The notes under the pieces were generated by a model that made no database searches, was not told the DNA's origin, and was given only the letters and a program-made list of their open reading frames with translations. DNA of 64,000 nucleotides from Phycisphaerales bacterium. GTDB taxonomy: Bacteria; Planctomycetota; Phycisphaerae; Phycisphaerales; UBA1924. The stretch spans positions 1 to 64,000 of the forward strand of contig JARGPA010000012.1 of assembly GCA_029213305.1 (NCBI GenBank). The letters are read 5' to 3'. Shown here piece after piece: positions 1 through 7,589 of this stretch. Made by a program: the position numbers and the translations under genes. The stretch's first letter is position 1. Every line of letters starts with the position of its first letter.

Positions 1-118
1 GCTTGAGGAGGTAAGGATAGCACACTCAGCAGCGTCAGGGTACCCCATCTCGAGACCCTGTACGCACCCCAAACAACCGGGGTTGCTCAAATTGCGCTAT
101 TCGTGGAGGTTTGAACCT

Positions 119-1066
119 TTATCCAATAGAACGAGTGACGGACACGCCTGCATATAACCCTGCGACTTCTTCACGAGGCACAGTCATCGGCGGATATCGA
201 TTGTTGATGGGTTGAATTCGGATGAGTTCGTTGCCTGCGTCATCGGTTTGGAAGTAAATCCGTTTAAAAGTTGAATCATGATCGGGTTCGAGACGCACGA
301 AACAGTCCATGCCGTCTGATATTTCACGCGCAGGCGAGAACACAACGATGTCCCCTTCGCAATAGTTTGGTTCCATCGAATCACCTACGACCCTTGCTGC
401 AAACGCGTCAGGATCATTCAAATCTGGAGTCCGGATGTACTCGTCTGCGGTTCTTGCAGGATATCCCATATCCGAAAAATCCGCAGGGTATCCCGCGGTT
501 ACCTTGTTTATCACAGGGACCTCCATCGGTAACACAGACATCATCCTTTGCATGGACTTGTCTTTGTCAGATGATTCTTGATCAATGACACGCTCACACT
601 CTTCATCAGTCGCAGTATGAACGACCTGAGCGGACTCAGTGCTTGTATCAGAAGCAGGATCTATCTGATCAATGAGATTCCGAAGTTCTCCAGAAGCGTA
701 AAGCTCGTCGAGCGACGCCCCGCTTCTCGCGTTTGCAGACAAGAATCGAGCAAGTGAACGAGCAGAGTAATCCCTCTCTCTCAGCCTTTCAATATCTTGC
801 TTGATCAGAATGGGTGTCTGATCCCATCTTGCACAATCGAAGAGTTCACCTGATTGAAAAGAAAGTGCTTGTTCGAGATTTTCGATGAGACTGTCAGCTG
901 GGGGTCCCTTATGCCCATTCTCAATTGATGAGATGTAAGACTTTGCACAACCGACCCGTTCTGCAAGCTCAGCAAGTGAGAGCTTTAATCGGAGTCGTCG
1001 TTGACGCAGCTTTGTGGCGAAGGTAGTCGCCGAGAGTTCGATTGAGTTGTGTAGTTGAGTCGCCAT
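119..1066 (-). CDS. XRE/S24 LexA-CI-type self-cleaving repressor
   Basis: Predicted transcriptional repressor of the cI/LexA kind. Numbering from the ATG at 1066 (315 aa), an XRE helix-turn-helix lies at about residues 19-65 and a peptidase S24 domain fills the C-terminal third. The cleavage dipeptide Ala191-Gly192 sits in VINKVTAGYP, the catalytic serine in VVGDSMEP (Ser230) and the general-base lysine in STFKRIY (Lys268), so autocleavage after DNA damage is expected. A TTG at 1183 would add 39 unconvincing residues, so the ATG was preferred. It diverges from the phage-like operon starting at 1293, and a perfect palindrome in the shared promoter region is the obvious operator. The linker between the two domains (about 120 residues) is longer than in LexA. 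Family assignment is firm; its target genes are inferred from position. Confidence 0.88.
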   Translation of the reverse strand: MATQLHNSIELSATTFATKLRQRRLRLKLSLAELAERVGCAKSYISSIENGHKGPPADSLIENLEQALSFQSGELFDCARWDQTPILIKQDIERLRERDYSARSLARFLSANARSGASLDELYASGELRNLIDQIDPASDTSTESAQVVHTATDEECERVIDQESSDKDKSMQRMMSVLPMEVPVINKVTAGYPADFSDMGYPARTADEYIRTPDLNDPDAFAARVVGDSMEPNYCEGDIVVFSPAREISDGMDCFVRLEPDHDSTFKRIYFQTDDAGNELIRIQPINNRYPPMTVPREEVAGLYAGVSVTRSIG

Positions 1067-1217
1067 TTGAGCATCGTTTGTTTTGGGCTTGGGGATAAAG
1101 ATTGTGGATATTGGATTCTGATCGGTATGAAGTGACCGGGTCTGTGCGCTGATTTGTCGATATACCATACAGTACCCTTGCAAAGCGTTCGCAACTTGGT
1201 GTATACTTCAAAAAAGT

Positions 1218-1237
1218 TGTTCACTATATTGTGAACA
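1218..1237. promoter_or_regulatory. Palindromic operator between repressor and phage-like operon
   Basis: A perfect inverted repeat, TGTTCAC-6 nt-GTGAACA, lies in the intergenic region between the divergent repressor and HTH genes. On the minus strand a TTGACA hexamer (1256-1251) sits just upstream of it. The spacing to a TATAGT inside the palindrome is 22 nt, longer than ideal. The symmetry and place fit a binding site for the adjacent S24 repressor; that assignment is inference. Confidence 0.6.
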
Positions 1238-1292
1238 CATTAATGCGTCATGTCAAGTGCATTTCCAACATTTATGAGTCAAGGAGGCGAAA

Positions 1293-1763
1293 ATGGGGCG
1301 AGAAAAGACAAACAGCGACTGGCTAGACCAAGTCGATGAACGAGTGGATCTGAGAAGAAGACGAGAATCATCGCATGGAGATCGACTCGTTCGACGTGCT
1401 CATTGGCTTGAACCTGCGGATCGAGAGCTCGTTCTCGCGATGTTCCGCGATGGTAAAAGCGCTGTCACTATTTCCCAACTCATGAATGAATCCCCTAGAA
1501 ACATCCGTAGAAGAGTCCGCAAACTGATCGAACGGCTTAACGATCCACGCGTTGCATATGTTGTTGCACATCACAAGGGGTGGAGTAAATCGCGAAGAGC
1601 AATTGCCCACTCCTTATTCATCAAAGGCAAATCAATGCGAGAAACAACAGAAGAACTCGGGTTGAGTTTTTATTCTGTTCGTAAACATCGTGAAACAATC
1701 GAAGCAATGTGCGTTGCATCAAACAACTCATCTCACTCGCGCATTTGGCGCACATCCCACTAA
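1293..1763 (+). CDS. Helix-turn-helix protein, first gene of phage-like operon
   Basis: A basic 156-residue protein with two helix-turn-helix-like stretches: around residues 61-83 (ISQLMNESPRNIRRRVRKL) and around 112-134 (SMRETTEELGLSFYSVRKH). A good Shine-Dalgarno (AAGGAGG) precedes the ATG. Its position first in an operon that ends with a terminase large subunit makes a terminase small subunit-like or operon-regulator role plausible. No recognisable small-terminase motif is present, so the function is not assigned. The next gene begins about 20 nt downstream, which implies co-transcription. Arg-rich composition fits DNA binding. Confidence 0.75.
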   Translation: MGREKTNSDWLDQVDERVDLRRRRESSHGDRLVRRAHWLEPADRELVLAMFRDGKSAVTISQLMNESPRNIRRRVRKLIERLNDPRVAYVVAHHKGWSKSRRAIAHSLFIKGKSMRETTEELGLSFYSVRKHRETIEAMCVASNNSSHSRIWRTSH

Positions 1764-1783
1764 ACATTGGAGTTGGAATAGTA

Positions 1784-3178
1784 ATGGGATGGAGACAACG
1801 AGCATCAAATCGCAATCCAATACAGATATACACGCCGGCTGAGATCACACCCGAACTGCTTCGTGCATCTGCAGCTTTTGGATTAATACCAAAGACGATC
1901 AATCAAACTCAACCAAAGCAAGATCCACCTAGTGATGAAACATTCGAACAAATACTGAAACACAGAATTGTATTTATTCGAGGCGCATCTGGGAGTGGAA
2001 AAAGTTCCTTGATCCGAGGCCTACATTCAAAGCTACTCAAGAAGAATCACAAAGTACACACAACGGGGTCATACCCAATCAAATGTGATCGGCGAACAGC
2101 GATTATTGATAGACTCGATAATAATCTGCAATCTCGTGTTTCATCACTCTCGCGTGCGGGTCTCGCAGAACCATCACTCTGGGCGCTTCCATACTCTTGT
2201 CTCTCTGTAGGTCAACAAGCGCGCTTTGAGATGGTATTAGTGATGCAGCACGCATCCAAAGGGGATGTTGTGATCGCAGATGAGTTTGGGACGCCTCTAG
2301 ATCGAGTATGCGCATATTCATTTGCGAGAACAATCCGACGATGGGCAATAGAAAAAGGTGTGATACTCATCTGCGCCACTGCACACGAGGACATGGAACA
2401 GATGATCTCTCCTGAGTTCGTTATTGATCTCGATGATCAAAAACATCGATATCCAAAACCCAGTATTGATCAATTAATCCACATCGAAACAGGTACTTAC
2501 AAAGATTATAAGAGTCTTGCCCACCATCATTATTTGGGATCGGACCCAGCGACTCACACACTGATACTTCGAGCAACTCGACACCTCAATGGGTCTCAAC
2601 GAATTCTTGCTGGAATACTTGTAGTATCAATGCCCACTCTCAACGGGTCGTGGAGAAACAGAGCTTGGCCGGGATTTTTTAACTCTTCATCGAAATCTCA
2701 AAACGCCAAGACAATCAATACGCATTTACGCTGTATATCACGTGTCATCGTTGCTCCTAGTTCTCGTGGACTTGGAGTTGCGACGAAACTCGTCCGCGAG
2801 TATTTAGAAAAACCGCAAACATCATCCTCAGAAGCGATCGCCGCGATGGGGTCTGTGTGTCCATTCCTTGAACGCGCTGGTATGCAATCGTATGAGATGA
2901 TCCCATCAATTGATGATTTGCGATTACTCGATGTCCTTGAGCATCACAACATGACGATCACTGATTTAGTTAGATCCGAGATTGATCATCGTTCACACCT
3001 TGGTGTCGAGCTCATCCGTTGGGGCAAGCGCCGAAAACTGATATCCAAAGACCATCACCCATCCGAGATCCTTAGGAATATCACCCTGGGCGCCGCGTGT
3101 CGGCTGATCTCTAAACCTCGCGCTTACGCCCACACAAATATGCACCATGTGGAGAGTACGGGTGACCAATGCAAATAA
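1784..3178 (+). CDS. ABC-type ATPase fused to GNAT acetyltransferase (COG2401-like)
   Basis: A 464-residue two-domain protein. The N-terminal half is an ABC-type ATPase: Walker A GASGSGKS (about residues 67-74), a degenerate signature SVGQQARFE (141-149), Walker B VVIADEFG (162-169) and a switch histidine in ATAHED. The C-terminal half resembles a GNAT acyltransferase, with HHHYLG, then SRVIVAPSSRGLG as the acyl-CoA loop, and CPFLERAGM near the end. This order matches the family known as 'ABC-type ATPase fused to a predicted acetyltransferase'. There is no membrane segment, so it is not a transporter. An in-frame ATG at 1709 would overlap the preceding gene; the ATG at 1784 was chosen. Function is unknown; DNA-linked roles are likely given the neighbouring HTH and terminase genes, and phage Mu Mom, a DNA-modifying enzyme, also has a GNAT-like fold. 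Confidence 0.82.
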   Translation: MGWRQRASNRNPIQIYTPAEITPELLRASAAFGLIPKTINQTQPKQDPPSDETFEQILKHRIVFIRGASGSGKSSLIRGLHSKLLKKNHKVHTTGSYPIKCDRRTAIIDRLDNNLQSRVSSLSRAGLAEPSLWALPYSCLSVGQQARFEMVLVMQHASKGDVVIADEFGTPLDRVCAYSFARTIRRWAIEKGVILICATAHEDMEQMISPEFVIDLDDQKHRYPKPSIDQLIHIETGTYKDYKSLAHHHYLGSDPATHTLILRATRHLNGSQRILAGILVVSMPTLNGSWRNRAWPGFFNSSSKSQNAKTINTHLRCISRVIVAPSSRGLGVATKLVREYLEKPQTSSSEAIAAMGSVCPFLERAGMQSYEMIPSIDDLRLLDVLEHHNMTITDLVRSEIDHRSHLGVELIRWGKRRKLISKDHHPSEILRNITLGAACRLISKPRAYAHTNMHHVESTGDQCK

Positions 3179-3407
3179 ACCATTAGACAATATAACTCAC
3201 AAAGAGATTCCAAGACCCCCTGTCGCAAACAATCCTGAATCGTTACCAAGCGCGGTTACATTCTTTGTAAACCATGCGCAGCGCAAACAAATTTTATCCA
3301 TACTCAAATCGTATTCTCACGATCGATCGGTTGCGTTAGACATAGTTCTATCGCTCGCAGAGAGAGAAACTCGATCAATGCCTAATGGAGTCCAAATCCA
3401 TGACTGA
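3162..3407 (+). CDS. Small hypothetical protein between ABC-GNAT and terminase
   Basis: An 81-residue hypothetical protein starting at a GTG preceded by GGAGAG at ideal spacing. An ATG at 3147 in the same frame lacks such a site. It overlaps the 3' end of the ABC-GNAT gene by 17 nt and the 5' end of the terminase gene by 8 nt, so all three are probably translationally coupled. The C-terminal half looks helical and charged (AQRKQILSILKSYSHDRSV). No family recognised. The small size and place just before a terminase would suit a small accessory or terminase-small-like subunit, but nothing in the sequence proves that. Confidence 0.6.
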   Translation: MTNANKPLDNITHKEIPRPPVANNPESLPSAVTFFVNHAQRKQILSILKSYSHDRSVALDIVLSLAERETRSMPNGVQIHD

Positions 3408-4905
3408 AAACAATGGAGACGAGTTCAATTTAGAGACAGGTTATAGAGAATGCCCATCGAATGATGAAGAGCTCTATGAGTGGATGCTCGACCATCTCTC
3501 TATTCGAGTTGTTCGCGAACCCTTAATTGATGGACATTCGGCGCCATTTTCTTATCTGAGTCATGCTTTCTTTGAGCATAAAAAACCACGCGATTGCATC
3601 GTTTGGGCAAATCGCGGCGGAGGCAAAACATTTTATGCTGCGGTCGCAACAATGCTCGATCTGATTTTCAAACCTGGAATAGAAATCAGAATCCTGGGTG
3701 GTTCACTCGAACAATCGAAACGAATGCACGCGCATCTTCGCGATTTGTTTTCAACCAATCCATTCGACCAACTCATCGAAGGAAAAGTAACTGATCGTCG
3801 GATCCGACTTCGTAACGGATCATCAGTAGAACTCCTCGCGCAATCTCAAACTTCAGTTCGAGGAACTCGCGTGCAAAAACTTCGTTGTGACGAAGTTGAG
3901 TTGTTTGATCGTGATGTTTGGGAAGCTGCTCAACTTGTTACTCGCGAAAAACAATGCGGCGACCATCGAGTGCGTGGAGCAATCGAATGTTTATCAACAA
4001 TGCATGTCCCGTATGGAATAATGCACGACCTTGTTGCAGAGAGTATCGAAGATGAGCAAGAATCTCGCGTGCTCTATAGATGGGGAGTGGTTGATGTTCT
4101 GGGAGAGTGTGATGATCAAACACATCAATGCATTCATGAAGATGGACCTTGCCCGCTCGCTGCAGAATGCGCAGGAAGAGTTAAGGGTCGAGATCGCCGC
4201 GGCGAGACCCCAGGGCATATTACGATCGACGATGCAATATCACTAAAGAAACGAGTAGGACACAATACCTGGAACGCGGAGATGCTTTGCAATCGGCCTC
4301 AAAGATCAGATTGCGTTATCCCTGAGTTTGAACCTTCAATCCATGTTGTTGACCAGCTCCCACTGGATTCATTGACATGGAGATGGATCGGAGGCATGGA
4401 TTTTGGAATCCGTTCTCCAACAGTAGTGCTCTTTGCGTGTGTTGATCCAACAGGTTGTATTTGGGTTTGTCAGGAATATCTAAAAACCGATGCACCACTT
4501 ACTCAACATATTGCAGAGATCCAAAGCTTTGCGCACAAGCTCGATTGGATCGGAGTAGATCCCGCCGGCCGACAAAGAGGGTTTCAAACCGGGATATCAG
4601 ATGTTGCAGCAATGCGACGCAGCGGTTTGATTGTTCATGATCGCAAACTCGGACTCCACGAAGGACTCGGACTCCTTCGATCACGATTTAAAACTGCAGA
4701 AAATGGTACAAAACTGTACATACATCGATCGTGCGAAAAATTGATTGAGTCTCTTGAAAAATATCATTACCCGAAGGATCAACCTTTATCCCCTTCACCT
4801 GAAAAGGATGGATGGGATCATTGTGTAGATGCACTACGGTACATGATTCAAAACCATGACATGGGTTACAAAACTGTGCGTGAGACTTATATCCCCAACA
4901 GTTAG
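3400..4905 (+). CDS. Phage terminase large subunit (TerL)
   Basis: Two-domain DNA-packaging motor. Numbering from the ATG at 3400 (501 aa, GGAG 9 nt upstream): the ATPase domain has Walker A RGGGKT at 72-77 and Walker B LRCDEVE with Asp164-Glu165. A four-cysteine segment (Cys237-Cys257) forms a probable zinc knuckle between the domains. The RNase H-like nuclease has MDFG (Asp334), GVDPAG (Asp387) and the C-terminal HCVDALRYM (Asp477). All catalytic positions are intact and the length is normal, so the gene is not visibly decayed. It ends the operon: the next genes are opposite-strand membrane-protein genes, and no portal or capsid gene follows as it would in a working prophage. Identification is confident; present function is open. 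Confidence 0.9.
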   Translation: MTENNGDEFNLETGYRECPSNDEELYEWMLDHLSIRVVREPLIDGHSAPFSYLSHAFFEHKKPRDCIVWANRGGGKTFYAAVATMLDLIFKPGIEIRILGGSLEQSKRMHAHLRDLFSTNPFDQLIEGKVTDRRIRLRNGSSVELLAQSQTSVRGTRVQKLRCDEVELFDRDVWEAAQLVTREKQCGDHRVRGAIECLSTMHVPYGIMHDLVAESIEDEQESRVLYRWGVVDVLGECDDQTHQCIHEDGPCPLAAECAGRVKGRDRRGETPGHITIDDAISLKKRVGHNTWNAEMLCNRPQRSDCVIPEFEPSIHVVDQLPLDSLTWRWIGGMDFGIRSPTVVLFACVDPTGCIWVCQEYLKTDAPLTQHIAEIQSFAHKLDWIGVDPAGRQRGFQTGISDVAAMRRSGLIVHDRKLGLHEGLGLLRSRFKTAENGTKLYIHRSCEKLIESLEKYHYPKDQPLSPSPEKDGWDHCVDALRYMIQNHDMGYKTVRETYIPNS

Positions 4906-4933
4906 TGCGAAGTTATGTGTAATCAACAGTGTG

Positions 4934-5182
4934 CTATACCGGCATCGGGGCAAGCATCGGGAGAACATACCCAATAACGATTGTAAATGCGATCGCAAGG
5001 AGCAACATCAATCCAAGAATCTGGACGGTGAAACTCAGGACTGCTTGTGGATACTTCTTCATGTCTGGACATCGGACTGCTTTATAACCGACAGCAAGAA
5101 AAAAGGCCATCGGGACAATGAGTAGATACCAATAATCGTGAACACTCATCGCGTCAATAAAAGGGGTATATGCGAGTGTCAT
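4934..5182 (-). CDS. Small two-helix membrane protein
   Basis: An 82-residue protein with two hydrophobic helices, at about residues 18-35 (YWYLLIVPMAFFLAVGY) and 48-75. Its ATG overlaps the stop codon of the upstream DUF6677-like gene in an ATGA, so the two are translationally coupled and probably act together in the inner membrane. No enzymatic motif is visible and no family is recognised. It ends about 28 nt from the convergent terminase gene. Confidence 0.7.
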   Translation of the reverse strand: MTLAYTPFIDAMSVHDYWYLLIVPMAFFLAVGYKAVRCPDMKKYPQAVLSFTVQILGLMLLLAIAFTIVIGYVLPMLAPMPV

Positions 5183-5733
5183 GCTGCACCCCCTGGATTT
5201 GGTTTCGTAGTTGCTTTTTTCGACTTCGATGATTCATCAGGGCCGGGCATCAATGCGTCTAGGAAAACAATCAGATTGAGCATCCCTGCTAAGACAACTG
5301 AGAGCATTGCGATCTCATTGATTCGACCAAGCCCTGGGATGTTGGGTGGCCCCATCCCAGCGGCCATCTCTTCATCCGTGAGTGGTACCCAAATCGGACG
5401 AGTCCCATCGTGATCCCGTTTCTCCTCTGGGAATCCAGTTCGGAGTTTACCCGAACCCATATCGTATGCTTTGAATTGTTTTTGATGGATCTGATCAGCA
5501 ATGATTGTCGGCGGGCCGACGAGTGCTTGTGCGAAAAACCAGATCTTGTCTTCCTTGGAATCAATCGTATCGATCCCACCTATGAGGAGCCCGAAGAAAA
5601 ACAGACCAAGTACGCCGACAGATGCGAAGATCGCTCTCTTGTGTCGGCCTAGGACGAGGTGCCCCGCGCCTGGAAAAAGTACGGCTACGAGGCCTGCAAG
5701 AGGGTTGAAATCAATGTGTTGTGGATTAGACAT
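5179..5733 (-). CDS. DUF6677-type membrane protein
   Basis: A 184-residue membrane protein with an N-terminal hydrophobic pair containing the planctomycete-style FPGAGHLVLGRHKRAI motif, a central soluble loop, a third helix near the C-terminus (AMLSVVLAGMLNLIVFLDAL) and a Lys/Pro-rich tail. The layout matches proteins annotated DUF6677 as I recall them. The ATG at 5733 starts the conserved part; an upstream in-frame start at 5781 adds unrelated residues. Function unknown. It is coupled by a 4-nt overlap to the small membrane gene downstream. Confidence 0.72.
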   Translation of the reverse strand: MSNPQHIDFNPLAGLVAVLFPGAGHLVLGRHKRAIFASVGVLGLFFFGLLIGGIDTIDSKEDKIWFFAQALVGPPTIIADQIHQKQFKAYDMGSGKLRTGFPEEKRDHDGTRPIWVPLTDEEMAAGMGPPNIPGLGRINEIAMLSVVLAGMLNLIVFLDALMPGPDESSKSKKATTKPNPGGAA

Positions 5734-5809
5734 TGTGATGAGTGTATGGCCATGAAACCCGTAAGACATAAACATAGACAAAACCGTGCGGATCAGTGAC
5801 GCGAAAGGA

Positions 5810-5837
5810 TTGACACGGCGATTTTTTGGGGTACCGT
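5810..5837 (+). promoter_or_regulatory. Probable sigma-70-type promoter for the Asp-rich gene
   Basis: A perfect TTGACA at 5810-5815 is followed after 16 nt by TACCGT, a weak -10 element. It lies about 105 nt upstream of the ATG at 5942 and points towards it. The -35 match is exact and the -10 poor, so confidence is moderate. Confidence 0.4.
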
Positions 5838-5941
5838 ACGCGCAAAGGGTGATTGTATCTCTGAGCGATCATCTGTAGTGCAACATGAGACTATTTACCG
5901 ATAGGCGATAGACGCCGAACTTTGCCGGAGGATTATCAGCA

Positions 5942-6274
5942 ATGGCTCCACATTCGTATTCAGAATTTCATCAAGCCGCTGGATCAGCATACAACCCAGG
6001 ACAAGTTGACACGGGTTCAACTGCTTTGCTAACGCCCGATAGTGACACGCTCGAACGAGACCCATGGTCCGTATATCCTGCAGAAACCGAATCTTGGGGC
6101 GTCGTCGGTGCCAAAGGCGATGATCTTGATGACGACGAAGCATATTTCCTCGAAGATGAGGATGATGACGACATTGATGATGATGATCTCGATGACGATT
6201 ACGATGACGACGATGACGACGACGAAGAAGAAGATGCGGATACAGACATCGATTCAGACGATGAAGACCTCTGA
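5942..6274 (+). CDS. Asp-rich acidic protein
   Basis: A 110-residue protein whose last 50 residues are almost entirely Asp/Glu, with runs of up to seven consecutive Asp. The N-terminal 60 residues are of normal composition (SYSEFHQAAGSAYNPG, then DPWSVYPAETESWG). GGAGGA precedes the ATG at good spacing. No signal peptide, so the protein should be cytoplasmic. Such a tail is intrinsically disordered and could bind metal ions or a basic partner. The downstream gene begins with a very Arg/Lys-rich segment, so the two products may interact; that is inference. The acidic codons here make a long antisense open frame, which is a shadow. Confidence 0.75.
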   Translation: MAPHSYSEFHQAAGSAYNPGQVDTGSTALLTPDSDTLERDPWSVYPAETESWGVVGAKGDDLDDDEAYFLEDEDDDDIDDDDLDDDYDDDDDDDEEEDADTDIDSDDEDL

Positions 6275-6291
6275 GTTCGGCGGTTTTTTTG

Positions 6292-6314
6292 GCCTCCGAA
6301 CATCGGATGGAGGC
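6292..6314 (+). promoter_or_regulatory. Stem-loop hiding the Shine-Dalgarno of the next gene
   Basis: GCCTCC (6292-6297) can pair with GGAGGC (6309-6314), with inner CCG/CGG pairs possible. The GGAGG in the 3' arm is the ribosome binding site of the gene at 6322. Folding would block initiation unless ribosomes finishing the upstream gene open it. There is no T-run of terminator quality after the hairpin. Pairing is visible; the regulatory effect is inferred. Confidence 0.5.
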
Positions 6315-6321
6315 TTTAGCC

Positions 6322-7029
6322 ATGTCGTACAATGGACCAGATCGTCGAAGTAAATCCACAGAACGTCGAAAAACCGGACAGGGTAAACCCCCACCTGGAA
6401 CGGTAATTGATCGCCGACTTGGGCTCGATCCTCGAAAAGTTGAGGATCTGAGATCAACTAAAAATGCTGACACGCTTGCCTCAGAAGCAGAGCTCTCGCA
6501 ACAGGGTTCAGAAAGCTCTCGCAACTCTTCGCCTACAGAAGAAGGGTTCACAGGACTCGAACGCAAGCGTGGGCGTGGACGCCGTTTGAGTGATTTCACG
6601 AAATCAGCAGAAGAAGGCGAAATGACAACTGAACAGTTCTTGTTCTTGATGGCGATCGACGCTTTCAAGAAAGGGAACGATCGGATGTTCCCAACTTGGA
6701 CAGATGTTCTCGAAGTGATTCGTCTGCTTGGATATCGCAAGACAATGCCGACAGAGCTCAACTTACCATCTGCGGAAGACTGGCTCGAGCGATCTGACTC
6801 GCCGGCGAATGTCCGCCCAGATCGTTGGGCTGAACGATTTACAGAATCAGATTCAGGTTTGCAGAAAAAGAAAGCTGGCCCTAAGAGTGACGAAGAGCTC
6901 ACTGACGAGGCTCTTGAAGCCTTTGAAGCCGCATTCGGGAGCGATGATGAAGTTCTCGAAGCAGATGAGTTTATGGGTGAGGATTTCGATTCTGACATAG
7001 ACTCAGACGGTCTCAACGAAGCTGCCTGA
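6322..7029 (+). CDS. Hypothetical protein, basic N-terminus and acidic C-terminus
   Basis: A 235-residue cytoplasmic protein. The first 30 residues are rich in Arg/Lys (GPDRRSKSTERRKTGQ), a low-complexity linker follows, and a well-folded-looking core spans about residues 100-150 (MTTEQFLFLMAIDAFKKGN, then TWTDVLEVIRLLGYRK). The last 50 residues are acidic. The ATG at 6322 was chosen because GGAGG lies 8 nt upstream; an upstream TTG and ATG in frame lack one. No family recognised. It is probably co-transcribed with the Asp-rich gene 47 nt upstream, and its basic head could pair with that acidic tail. A clear terminator follows. Confidence 0.7.
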   Translation: MSYNGPDRRSKSTERRKTGQGKPPPGTVIDRRLGLDPRKVEDLRSTKNADTLASEAELSQQGSESSRNSSPTEEGFTGLERKRGRGRRLSDFTKSAEEGEMTTEQFLFLMAIDAFKKGNDRMFPTWTDVLEVIRLLGYRKTMPTELNLPSAEDWLERSDSPANVRPDRWAERFTESDSGLQKKKAGPKSDEELTDEALEAFEAAFGSDDEVLEADEFMGEDFDSDIDSDGLNEAA

Positions 7030-7058
7030 TCAAATCAAAATCTCATGACAGAATCAAC

Positions 7059-7083
7059 ACGAGCAGAAATGCTCGTTTTTTTA
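7059..7083 (+). terminator. Rho-independent terminator
   Basis: Seven-base-pair stem ACGAGCA/TGCTCGT with a GAAA loop, followed by a run of T. It lies 30 nt after the stop codon of the upstream gene. Confidence 0.85.
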
Positions 7084-7161
7084 CATCCCTAGCAAAGCTG
7101 CCTCTCGTGTGCACGAGACTTGCAGCGCAATCAGGGAGTTGTGTACAGCACAGATTATGTG

Positions 7162-7419
7162 TTAGCTGTAGTACTCGATATTGATCTGAACGAACTTACT
7201 CCATTCGTCAGGAAGATCTTCGTCTTGGAAGATTGCTTGAACAGGACACTCATCAACGCACAAACCACAGTCGATGCACGTGTCTGGATCGATGAAAAGC
7301 TGATCATTGGTTTCGAAGTCAGGTTCATCCTTCGTAGGATGGATGCAATCTACTGGGCAAGCATCGACGCAGGATGTGTCTTTGGTCTTGATGCATGGCT
7401 CGGCAATAATGTGTGGCAT
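7162..7419 (-). CDS. fdxA: 7Fe ferredoxin (3Fe-4S/4Fe-4S)
   Basis: A small 85-residue soluble electron carrier. The N-terminal cluster region CIKTKDTSCVDACPVDCI and the second motif CIDCGLCVDECPV match the FdxA-type 7Fe ferredoxins, in which the CxxxxxxxC spacing supports a 3Fe-4S cluster beside a 4Fe-4S cluster. Acidic residues dominate the C-terminus, as usual for electron donors. It stands alone and diverges from the peptidase gene at 7590. Redox partners are not evident nearby. Confidence 0.9.
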   Translation of the reverse strand: MPHIIAEPCIKTKDTSCVDACPVDCIHPTKDEPDFETNDQLFIDPDTCIDCGLCVDECPVQAIFQDEDLPDEWSKFVQINIEYYS

Positions 7420-7589
7420 AGTCGTATCCTTATCTGTTGAATCTCGCTGTACATTGGGCGAGAGTTATAGCATTCCTTCTATTTTAGTCGGCTGCAAGCG
7501 GATAGGCAGTTGAGACTATTTCTCATTGCAATTGATGGAGATCATGCCGATCAGGAGCAGATATCGATATTTTTAGCGTACGATCGAGT

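Noticed and set aside
1-48. Possible gene start on the minus strand (ATG at 48) running off the left edge.
   Set aside because: Only 16 codons are visible and the ribosome binding site is weak, so it cannot be supported.
4906-4933. An attachment site or tRNA at the right border of the phage-like cassette.
   Set aside because: The gap is only 28 nt and holds no tRNA or clear direct repeat that could be matched within the window.
5895-7016. A 373-codon open frame on the minus strand.
   Set aside because: It is antisense to the Asp-rich and following genes; its Ser/Arg/His-rich product is what the complement of Asp/Glu codons produces.
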